64,000 bases of DNA from Nanosynbacter sp963524495 (lineage in GTDB: Bacteria > Patescibacteriota > Saccharimonadia > Saccharimonadales > Saccharimonadaceae), in assembly GCA_046846435.1 (NCBI GenBank), contig CP128407.1, positions 372,001 to 436,000 of the forward strand, in the 5' to 3' direction. Position numbers and translations under genes: made by a program. Below the pieces are notes generated by a model that searched no databases, had not been told where the DNA came from, and worked only from the letters and a program-made list of their open reading frames with translations. Shown here piece by piece: positions 57,670 through 64,000 of this stretch; position 1 is the stretch's first letter, and the number at the start of each line of letters is the position of its first letter.

Positions 57670-59757
57670 CTAGGCGTTGCGCTTCTCGATGATCTCCTGC
57701 GCTACGTTTGGTGGAACTTCCTCGTACTGCGCGAGCTCCATGGTACTGGCTGCGCGGCCCTGGCTCATCGAGCGGATGTCCGAGGTGTAGCCAAACATGT
57801 TTGCCAGCGGCACAAAGGCCTTGACCAATTTAGCACCGCCCATTAAATCTTCCATGGCGTCGATGCGACCGCGGCGTGAGTTCAGGTCGCCGATGATGTC
57901 GCCCATGAACTCTTCTGGGGTGGTGACTTCAACTTTCATGACTGGCTCAAGCAGAATTGGTGTGGCTTGCTTGATACCTTCGCGGGCTGCCAAGCTACCT
58001 GCCAACGAGAAGGCTAGTTCTGAGGAGTCAACATCGTGGTATGAACCATCATACAGCGTCGCCTTGACATCAACCACTGGATAGCCAGCGATCACACCGC
58101 CCTCCAAGGTTTCCTTGATACCCTTCATGACAGCTGGGCGGTACTCTTGTGGCACTACACCACCCTTAATCTCGTCAACAAACTCAAAGCCCTTGCCGGC
58201 CTCGTTTGGCTCAAAGCGTACCCAGACGTCACCATACTGACCACGACCACCAGACTGCTTGGCGTGTTTACCTTGAACTTCAGCACGGCCCTTAATTGAC
58301 TCGCGGAAGGCAACTTGTGGCTCACCGATGTTCGCTTCAACCTTGAACTCGCGCTTCATGCGGTCGATCAAGATGTCGAGGTGCAACTCACCCATGCCGG
58401 ACATGATGGTCTGACCAGTCTCTTCATCAGTGTGGATGCGGAAGGTTGGGTCTTCCTCAGCCAAGCGCTGCAACGCCAATGCCATCTTCTCTTGGTCGGC
58501 CTTTGACTTTGGCTCAACGGCGATGGATACTGGTGGCTCTGGGAACTCGATACTTTCCAGGGCAATCGGATGTGCCGGGTCAGTCAAAGTGTTACCAGTA
58601 CCAGTATTCTTTAAGCCAACCACCGCGGCAATGTCGCCGGCACCGATTTTGTCGATTTCCTCGCGCTTGTCGGCGTGCATGCGCACGATACGGCCGATAC
58701 GCTCCTTATCGCCAGTGGTAGTGTTCAGGACGTAGCTGCCTGAATTCAGTACGCCAGAGTAGACGCGGATAAAGATCAGTTTACCAACAAATGGGTCAGT
58801 GGCGATCTTGAACGCCAGCGCGCTCATCGGCTCTTTCTCATCCGGCTTGCGGCTCACCTCGTCGCCAGTCTTTGGATTCTTGCCCCAAATTTTGTCAACG
58901 TCCAGCGGGCTTGGTAAGAAGTCAACCATCAAGTCAAGCAGCTTCTCTACGATGACGCCGCGGCCGTCGCCGCCAGTCACTAGGTAAAAGTCGCCAGCCA
59001 GCACGCGCTTGCGCAGCGCCATCTTCAGCTCGTCGATAGTAATCGCTTCCTCGCCCTGATCGAGGAACTTCATCATCAATTCATCGTCAGCTTCAACGGC
59101 ATTCTCTACTAGCAGGGCGCGGGCATTCTTTGCCTTCTCCAACATATCAGCTGGGATCTCGCCGACCTTTAGCTCATGATCAGTGTAGTCATCGTAGGTG
59201 TAAGCTTTCATGTCGATGAGGTCAACCACGCCGTTGATAGTCTTTTCAAAACCAATTGGGATGTGAATCGGAAAGGCTTGTTTACTCAAGCGATTATGAA
59301 TCGACTCTAGCGATTTCCAAAAGTCGCCGCCGGTCTGGTTGATCTTGTTAACGAAACAGATGCGTGGCACGCCGTATTTGTTAGCCTGGCGCCACACCGT
59401 CTCGGACTGAGCCTCGACACCCATTTTGCCGTCGAATACAGTAACAGCGCCATCGAGCACGCGCAGCGAACGCTCCACCTCAGCGGTAAAGTCGATGTGC
59501 CCTGGGGTGTCGATGATGTTAATCTTATGGTCTTTCCAGAAGCAGGTCACCGCCGCCGAAGTGATGGTGATGCCGCGCTCCTTTTCTTGCGCCATCCAGT
59601 CGGTGGTAGCACCATCGCCATCACCCTTGACCACGCCAATTTTATGCGTCAAACCAGTGCGGTACAAGATGCCCTCAGTGGTCGTCGTTTTACCGGCGTC
59701 AATATGGGCAATAATACCAATATTTCTAAAGTTTTGTAATGGAACGTTTGCTGCCAT
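57670..59757 (-). CDS. fusA: Elongation factor G
   Basis: 695 aa. G1 AHIDAGKTT (17-25), DTPGHIDFTAEVERSLRVLD, NKINQTGGDF, and domain IV with YDGSYHDVDSSELAFSLAGS are present. It drives translocation and, with RRF, recycling. A TATAAT box near 59840 gives a leader of about 80 nt with AAAGGA before the ATG. rpsG lies upstream but is separated by four unrelated or small genes, and tuf does not follow. Confidence 0.98.
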   Translation of the reverse strand: MAANVPLQNFRNIGIIAHIDAGKTTTTEGILYRTGLTHKIGVVKGDGDGATTDWMAQEKERGITITSAAVTCFWKDHKINIIDTPGHIDFTAEVERSLRVLDGAVTVFDGKMGVEAQSETVWRQANKYGVPRICFVNKINQTGGDFWKSLESIHNRLSKQAFPIHIPIGFEKTINGVVDLIDMKAYTYDDYTDHELKVGEIPADMLEKAKNARALLVENAVEADDELMMKFLDQGEEAITIDELKMALRKRVLAGDFYLVTGGDGRGVIVEKLLDLMVDFLPSPLDVDKIWGKNPKTGDEVSRKPDEKEPMSALAFKIATDPFVGKLIFIRVYSGVLNSGSYVLNTTTGDKERIGRIVRMHADKREEIDKIGAGDIAAVVGLKNTGTGNTLTDPAHPIALESIEFPEPPVSIAVEPKSKADQEKMALALQRLAEEDPTFRIHTDEETGQTIMSGMGELHLDILIDRMKREFKVEANIGEPQVAFRESIKGRAEVQGKHAKQSGGRGQYGDVWVRFEPNEAGKGFEFVDEIKGGVVPQEYRPAVMKGIKETLEGGVIAGYPVVDVKATLYDGSYHDVDSSELAFSLAGSLAAREGIKQATPILLEPVMKVEVTTPEEFMGDIIGDLNSRRGRIDAMEDLMGGAKLVKAFVPLANMFGYTSDIRSMSQGRAASTMELAQYEEVPPNVAQEIIEKRNA

Positions 59758-59886
59758 TCTTCTTTCCTTTGTTAAAAATGGTTATTGTTCGAGATTCTCC
59801 GGAGCTATTTTTACGCACCAAAAAACTACGCTTGAGCTGTATTATAGCAGACGATCAGCATTTTGTGAATGTGAATGAGCCCTGTC

Positions 59887-60591
59887 TTACCGTGGAATTT
59901 GACTACGACCTGATTGGATCCATTGTATTCCCTTGGCTACAAGCAGGTAATCTCTATTTTGAGCGTCAGACCGACCAAGGAGCGTTGCACGCACCATCAT
60001 CACCAAAGAATTGTAGCCTTCGGGATCCGTGATAGCCTCTAGGGAGACAGACTGCACATACATCGCACCTTTCGCCTCTAATCCAACCCACCCCTCGTTG
60101 CGAAAAGCGGGGCCCATATACGTAACGTCATACGGCATATATGGATCAAGCGAAGCCAGTACCTTGCGGTGAATGTTTATCGCCTTAATCACTTGGTTGA
60201 GATCTCTATTTGATAATCGCCTAAAAGGAATTTCATTAATCGGCACATCTGCTAGCTCCTTGATCATTCGAGCTGAGTCGATACAGTTATTGTTTGGATC
60301 AACTGGTTGTATATTATTCAGGTAGTCAAGGACCTCAGGCGTGTACAGCTGTAAAATAGCCTTGGCCTGTTCGACATCCATCAGCTGCGGAAATTGAATA
60401 AGGACATCTAGCGGAACAACATATTGAGTCGTGGTATCCCCTGGTGTTACGCCAAGACCACCAAGTGCGATTTCTGGATTAGATTTGTTCGCGACAATCA
60501 GACAACCGGCACACTGGAGTTTATGATCTTCAATATATACGTATTCTGCTCCGTTTTTGGTGTATTGTTGCACCCATCCGCTTACCGTCAT
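59887..60591 (-). CDS. Hypothetical protein
   Basis: 234 aa, not recognised. An N-terminal beta-rich part includes an exposed CAGC pair (HKLQCAGCLIV); the middle is helical (EQAKAILQLYTPEVLDYL), with NLDQ-like and RNEGWVGLEAKGAMYVQSVS segments later. No signal peptide or TM. It starts 3 nt after the small interrupted gene at 60595-60798, so the two form a unit. Base use is more A+T-rich than that of the ribosomal genes. Confidence 0.65.
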   Translation of the reverse strand: MTVSGWVQQYTKNGAEYVYIEDHKLQCAGCLIVANKSNPEIALGGLGVTPGDTTTQYVVPLDVLIQFPQLMDVEQAKAILQLYTPEVLDYLNNIQPVDPNNNCIDSARMIKELADVPINEIPFRRLSNRDLNQVIKAINIHRKVLASLDPYMPYDVTYMGPAFRNEGWVGLEAKGAMYVQSVSLEAITDPEGYNSLVMMVRATLLGRSDAQNRDYLLVAKGIQWIQSGRSQIPR

Positions 60592-60594
60592 CAG

Positions 60595-60798
60595 CTAACC
60601 GATGAGCCCGGCAAATAGTTCTTGGTTAATCCGCACAGTGGCTTCTAGATACTGATGAGGATTGAGCTTTCGAATGTCGGACGTTCGTTCTCAAGCTAAG
60701 CGGAGAATAGTGGCAACTTGCTGATTGAAAACAGCCTTATCAAGTAACGCAAGGTTCTCGGGCAGCGGGGCGGCAGATGGGGTGGGCTCAGTCGTCAT
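60595..60798 (-). pseudogene. Small gene with an in-frame UGA (67 codons)
   Basis: From ATG 60798, 35 codons (ending ATILRLA) lead to TGA at 60691-60693. The same frame then continues for 31 plausible codons (ERTSDIRKLNPHQYLEATV and on) to TAG at 60595-60597, 3 nt before the next gene. A TATGAT box (60805-60810) ends exactly 6 nt before the ATG, like the leaderless genes elsewhere here. UGA is an ordinary stop in neighbouring genes, so a nonsense mutation is the simplest reading; read-through cannot be excluded. Confidence 0.5.
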
Positions 60799-60861
60799 CT
60801 CTTAATCATACGGTGTAAAAGCCAACTGACGCAACCATAACCGTAAAACGACGATCCACTC

Positions 60862-61356
60862 TTAGCGATAATTCACGCACTGCAGCGGCGTGTCATAATC
60901 ATTCTCACGCACCAGGCTAATAACTTTTTGCAACTCGTCTTTCGAGGCGGAAGTAACGCGGACAAGGTCGCCTTGGATTTGTGGCTTGGCTTTGGGCGCG
61001 TTGGTGCGAATGTCGGCAGCGATGCACTTGGCGGTCGGCTGGTCGAGGCCCTGTTTGAAGGGAATTTCCCACGTGGTTTTGAGATTTGAGGTAACCTTTT
61101 CTTTGGTGAGATCGAGGACTTTGCTCGACTGAGCGCGCGCCGCCAGTTTCTTGCGCACGATATCCAGCACCGCATCAACCTGCCACTCATTATCACCAGT
61201 GAGTTTCAGACCTTTTTTATCATCCAGCCAGTCAATCCCAGCATTCGTTCCCTTAAAATCGTACCGCCCTTGGATCTCTTTTTCTGCCTGCATGAATACG
61301 TTGTTCAGCTCGGCTTTGTCAATTTCTGACACGATGTCAAATGAAAAACTTGCCAT
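60862..61356 (-). CDS. yajQ: YajQ family nucleotide-binding protein (UPF0234)
   Basis: 164 aa. SFDIVSEIDKAELNNVFMQA, GRYDFKGTNAGIDW and the late RVTSASKDELQKVISLV match YajQ, a two-domain ferredoxin-like protein reported to bind cyclic-di-GMP or RNA in some bacteria. TATAAT (61378-61383) and GAGGAGG precede the ATG. Inserted between rpsG and fusA. Confidence 0.93.
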   Translation of the reverse strand: MASFSFDIVSEIDKAELNNVFMQAEKEIQGRYDFKGTNAGIDWLDDKKGLKLTGDNEWQVDAVLDIVRKKLAARAQSSKVLDLTKEKVTSNLKTTWEIPFKQGLDQPTAKCIAADIRTNAPKAKPQIQGDLVRVTSASKDELQKVISLVRENDYDTPLQCVNYR

Positions 61357-61383
61357 TTACCCCTCCTCGTTTTCTCCATTATA

Positions 61384-61418
61384 ACAGAAATCGCCCCTTC
61401 TACGGAGCGATTTTCTGA
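61384..61418 (-). terminator. Probable terminator after rpsG
   Basis: AGAAAATCGC pairs with GCGATTTCT (about 61407-61416 and 61386-61394) around a GC-rich inner stem; the following T tract is weak (TTTCTGTTAT). The tail merges with the yajQ -10 box. Confidence 0.55.
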
Positions 61419-61437
61419 TTTTGCATTTAGGCGATGG

Positions 61438-61917
61438 TTAGCCGCGAGCAAAGTGCGCAAAGGCACGGTTAGCTTCGGCCATCTTGTGGGTGTCTTCCTT
61501 CTTCTTGAAGGCAGCACCAGCTTCGTTGTAGGCGTCAACGATTTCCAGCGCCAAACGCTGTGAGTATGGCATACCTTGCCGAGCGCGGGCTGATTGCACC
61601 AGCCAGCTAAATGCATAGTGCAACTGGCGATGTCCCTGAACTGGGAATGGAATCTGGTAGTTGGCACCACCGACACGGCGGCTTTTCACTTCAAAGTTTG
61701 GACTGACGTTTTTCAAGGCTTTCTCAAACACTGCCAATGGATCTTCTGAATCCAATTTCTTAGCAGCAGTTTCCAACGCAGTGTAAACAGCCCGCTCAGC
61801 CGCCAACTTTTTGCCGTCCAGCATTGATTTGTTGATCAAGCGCTGCACCAGCACGCTTTGGTAGCGGCGATCAGGTTGCAATTGGCGTTGTAATTTTTTG
61901 GTAACTTTACGAGGCAT
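61438..61917 (-). CDS. rpsG: 30S ribosomal protein S7
   Basis: 159 aa. VLVQRLINKSMLDGKKLAAE, VGGANYQIPFPVQGHRQLHY and KMAEANRAFAHFARG are S7 motifs. It organises the 30S head. Follows rpsL by 2 nt. Confidence 0.98.
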   Translation of the reverse strand: MPRKVTKKLQRQLQPDRRYQSVLVQRLINKSMLDGKKLAAERAVYTALETAAKKLDSEDPLAVFEKALKNVSPNFEVKSRRVGGANYQIPFPVQGHRQLHYAFSWLVQSARARQGMPYSQRLALEIVDAYNEAGAAFKKKEDTHKMAEANRAFAHFARG

Positions 61918-61919
61918 GA

Positions 61920-62333
61920 TTACTTATCCCCTTTCTTGGTACCGTACTTCGAGCGGCCCCGCTTGCGGTTGTTAACACCTTGAAGGTCCAACGCGCCGCG
62001 GACGATGTGATAACGCACACCTGGAAGGTCAGGCACGCGGCCGCCGCGGATCAAGACCACAGCGTGCTCCTGCAAGTTGTGACCTTCACCACCGATGTAG
62101 GCCCAGACTTCGTAGCCGTTGTTTAGTTTCACACGGGCAACTTTACGCAGCGCTGAGTTTGGTTTCTTTGGCGTCTTGGTCGTCACACGCACACAAACAC
62201 CACGCTTGAGCGGTGCATTCTGGTCGTAGTAACGCGTTTTCAGGGCGTTGTGAATGCGACCCAGTGCTGGCGACTTGGACTTTTTCTTAGCCGTTTGGCG
62301 CGGTTTGCGCACCAATTGGTTGATTGTTGGCAT
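61920..62333 (-). CDS. rpsL: 30S ribosomal protein S12
   Basis: 137 aa. PTINQLVRKPRQTAKKKSKS, TTKTPKKPNSALRKVARVKL and the PGVRYHIVRGALDLQGVNN loop are typical; both decoding-loop Lys (KKPNS and the RKRGRSKYG region) are present. Preceded by AAGGAG and a 210-nt leader. Confidence 0.98.
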   Translation of the reverse strand: MPTINQLVRKPRQTAKKKSKSPALGRIHNALKTRYYDQNAPLKRGVCVRVTTKTPKKPNSALRKVARVKLNNGYEVWAYIGGEGHNLQEHAVVLIRGGRVPDLPGVRYHIVRGALDLQGVNNRKRGRSKYGTKKGDK

Positions 62334-62543
62334 CCAATTTCTCCTTGGTTGATTTAGTGATTTATGGCAATTCGCCTGGTGGCTCAGAGTGGGCTGGCGG
62401 CGGCGTTTACACGCAAAAACCAGCTTCTCTTAGCGCCTACGGCTTGGATTCAGCAACTCCGCCCCGTGTCTATACCTTTTCTGCCGAGCCCCGCAGCCTG
62501 TACACATTCAAACCACCGCGCACTCCGAAAAGAGGAAACTCTG
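62334..62543 (-). ncRNA. Long structured rpsL leader
   Basis: From a TATAAT box at 62550-62555 to rpsL there are about 210 untranslated nt. CTCAGAGT at the 5' end (62538-62545) is perfectly complementary to ACTCTGAG (62383-62390), closing a domain of roughly 150 nt that contains a GCGT-GTAA-ACGC hairpin and several G+C-rich segments. No known RNA class was recognised, and no long minus-strand frame was seen in it. Confidence 0.5.
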
Positions 62544-62621
62544 AGGGTCATTATAACACAGGTTCAGCCGATACTTCAAGTGGCGGCCCTCTTTAGATCT
62601 CTTACACGAGGAATGCGCCTG

Positions 62622-64000
62622 CTACATGCCGCGTTGTATCGTATCAACATCGCTATTATTCTGATATCGCACGCCATGTGCATCCATCAGTTTATCAAAG
62701 TCAGTACTTATCTCCTCAGCACGAGGTACACGACGTGACATGTCGATATCAGCCTTGAAGAACTGGACTGTTACCAATGTGTAGCCGGGCTTATGCTCAT
62801 GCCTATTACCAATATCAACGATTCTGTATGCATTTGCACCACGAGGTTTTATCCTACGCACCTGATCAAGTGTATAACGCAGAAAGAATTCCTCATCTAC
62901 CATAAAAGTTTTACATTCTCCAACTGGAGTACATGATTTCACCAGATACTCCATGTTACTAGAGTCCATACATGGTTCCTTTAGAGAATCTTTTGGGTAA
63001 CGTGTGAACGTCTTTCCTCCAATGTCACCCAGCCGCACAGGCGTAATCACTGACACCTTCTCTCCATCGGTCGACCGCATGAAACGTTCTGGGTCTTCAG
63101 ATAGTATTTCTTCTGCTGTAGGTAGTTTGCCGATACCGGCTTCTATATCTGCTTCTTTTGGCACAGCCACAAAGTTACTAAAGGATCCTAAATCGGCAAA
63201 ATATGGGCTAACCAGTATCTCGTTCCACCTCGCATACAGTGCTTGAAAATCTCCAATACCAAGTATATGCGCCGCGGCATTCCTCCCTAAAGCAGCAATT
63301 CGTTCCACATGTTCTGTATATGATAGATGACGAGGCATTGGTTCGCTTAAATCATGCCCCCTGGTCTCGAAGACAGGTTCAATAATGTGCACAGGATCTC
63401 CATATATCAGTCTCCCGGCTCGTCTCAATACGTCTTCTGCTAGGTTTGCCTGCTTACATAGATATCTACACGCCTGCGAGCCCAAACGCATCCTTGTCAG
63501 CGGATCACGCATAGCCTGATGTAGGTCGAGTAGCCCCTCACCATTCGCAGCGAGGCATCTCTTCCTTACGAAATTCTCATAGTCTACTTTATCAAGCACG
63601 GTTACTTCTGGAATCTCGACACCATCCCTATATACCTGCCCGGCCAAGGGGACAAATTCATCGGCATCAATAATCCTTACCTCCCCATAGCTACCATTCT
63701 CTAGACTACGAAACTGCTCCGTACTAATTACCCCTCCTGGGTTTTCCTGAAGATCATGGTCATAGGCCTCCGTAATTCCATCTAACGTAGACAGCGGACC
63801 AACACCATGAGCTACAATAATTTTTTGGCGACGATCAGCACCCGTTCCGACATATTCACCACTTGCACTAGTGTAAGCCTGATTCCATGCCCTCATGAGC
63901 GGCACTTCATCCCTCCCCATTTTACCGTGATGATTTCCATAGAAAGACTTATGAGCCGCCTCTCTTGCTTCAATGATCTCCGGGAGTGTCGCGATATGCC
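62622..64000 (-). CDS. Large hypothetical protein (5' end beyond window)
   Basis: At least 459 codons; the frame is open to the right edge, and the residues before the first visible ATG at 63920 (HIATLPEIIEAREAAHKSFY) look coding, so that ATG is probably internal. No known domain. The protein is soluble and mixed alpha/beta, with KIIVAHGVGPLSTLDGI early, MRLGSQACRYLCKQANLAED in the middle and KPGYTLVTVQFFKADI near the end. No signal or TM in the visible part. Base use is more A+T-rich than in the ribosomal genes. Confidence 0.7.
   Translation of the reverse strand, partial: HIATLPEIIEAREAAHKSFYGNHHGKMGRDEVPLMRAWNQAYTSASGEYVGTGADRRQKIIVAHGVGPLSTLDGITEAYDHDLQENPGGVISTEQFRSLENGSYGEVRIIDADEFVPLAGQVYRDGVEIPEVTVLDKVDYENFVRKRCLAANGEGLLDLHQAMRDPLTRMRLGSQACRYLCKQANLAEDVLRRAGRLIYGDPVHIIEPVFETRGHDLSEPMPRHLSYTEHVERIAALGRNAAAHILGIGDFQALYARWNEILVSPYFADLGSFSNFVAVPKEADIEAGIGKLPTAEEILSEDPERFMRSTDGEKVSVITPVRLGDIGGKTFTRYPKDSLKEPCMDSSNMEYLVKSCTPVGECKTFMVDEEFFLRYTLDQVRRIKPRGANAYRIVDIGNRHEHKPGYTLVTVQFFKADIDMSRRVPRAEEISTDFDKLMDAHGVRYQNNSDVDTIQRGM

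Noticed and set aside
60691..60693. Alternative genetic code with UGA as Gly or Trp
   Set aside because: Many well-supported genes end at TGA exactly where family length and neighbour overlaps require (for example dnaX, the GT4 and the GH57), so UGA is a stop here.
62364..62738. 124-codon plus-strand frame in the rpsL leader
   Set aside because: It overlaps the leader and the 3' end of the unknown gene at 62622; no promoter or ribosome site on that strand.
1..64000. CRISPR arrays, insertion sequences, transposases, phage genes, rRNA genes, replication origin
   Set aside because: No regularly spaced repeats, transposase or integrase motifs, rRNA segments or DnaA-box clusters were seen; the islands have no visible mobility genes.

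Overview
The window is bacterial, dense and about half G+C. It most likely comes from a Saccharibacteria (TM7, Patescibacteria/CPR) genome. This is inferred from gene content and not from any search. The evidence is: standard code with UGA used as a normal stop; no rpmD (L30) between rpsE and rplO, as known for CPR ribosomes; Cys-free forms of S4, S14, L33 and L36; a WhiB-type protein otherwise typical of Actinobacteria, the hosts of many TM7; an LPxTG surface protein; and a compact genome in which many genes start 6-9 nt after a TATAAT-like box.

Layout. 1-9.4 kb: an ABC transporter pair (the permease runs off the left edge), recR-ybaB, a GT39-like membrane protein, dnaX-dnaB, a DUF2797 protein and a hypothetical. 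9.6-18 kb: the secE-nusG-L11-L1-L10-L12 genes, broken up by eno, tsaC, a WhiB regulator and unknown genes. The L10 mRNA has a leader with a terminator/antiterminator pair, and the L10-L12 gap holds a large stem. 18-22 kb: a cytosolic histidine kinase, a YgjP-like protease, a P-loop kinase and a sortase-anchored surface protein. 22-27 kb: tRNA-Trp, an alpha-glucan operon (GT4, GH57, GH15-like) and L33. 27-31 kb: AlkD, nitroreductase, Nudix-like, small membrane proteins, a VOC protein, and three tRNAs plus a tRNA fragment. 31-37.7 kb: a TPR protein, holB, an RluA-type pseudouridine synthase, trpS, an m5C methyltransferase and two alpha/beta hydrolases.

37.8-62.3 kb is the ribosomal-protein region on the minus strand: rpsL-rpsG, yajQ, two unknown genes, fusA, the S10/spc genes (rplC to rpsH, then rplF to rplO), secY-infA-rpmJ and the alpha operon, then rplM-rpsI. 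It is cut by a 4.4-kb envelope-oriented island between rpsH and rplF and by a methyltransferase between rplO and secY. Both breaks carry terminators and new promoters, so the usual superoperon is several transcription units. rpsJ, tuf, adk and map are missing from their usual places. 62.6-64 kb holds the end of a large unknown gene that runs off the right edge.

Themes worth following are RNA-based control of ribosomal operons (four candidate leaders or intercistronic structures), widespread leaderless transcription, loss of zinc-binding cysteines in DnaX, RecR and four ribosomal proteins, and a small gene with a promoter but an in-frame UGA.
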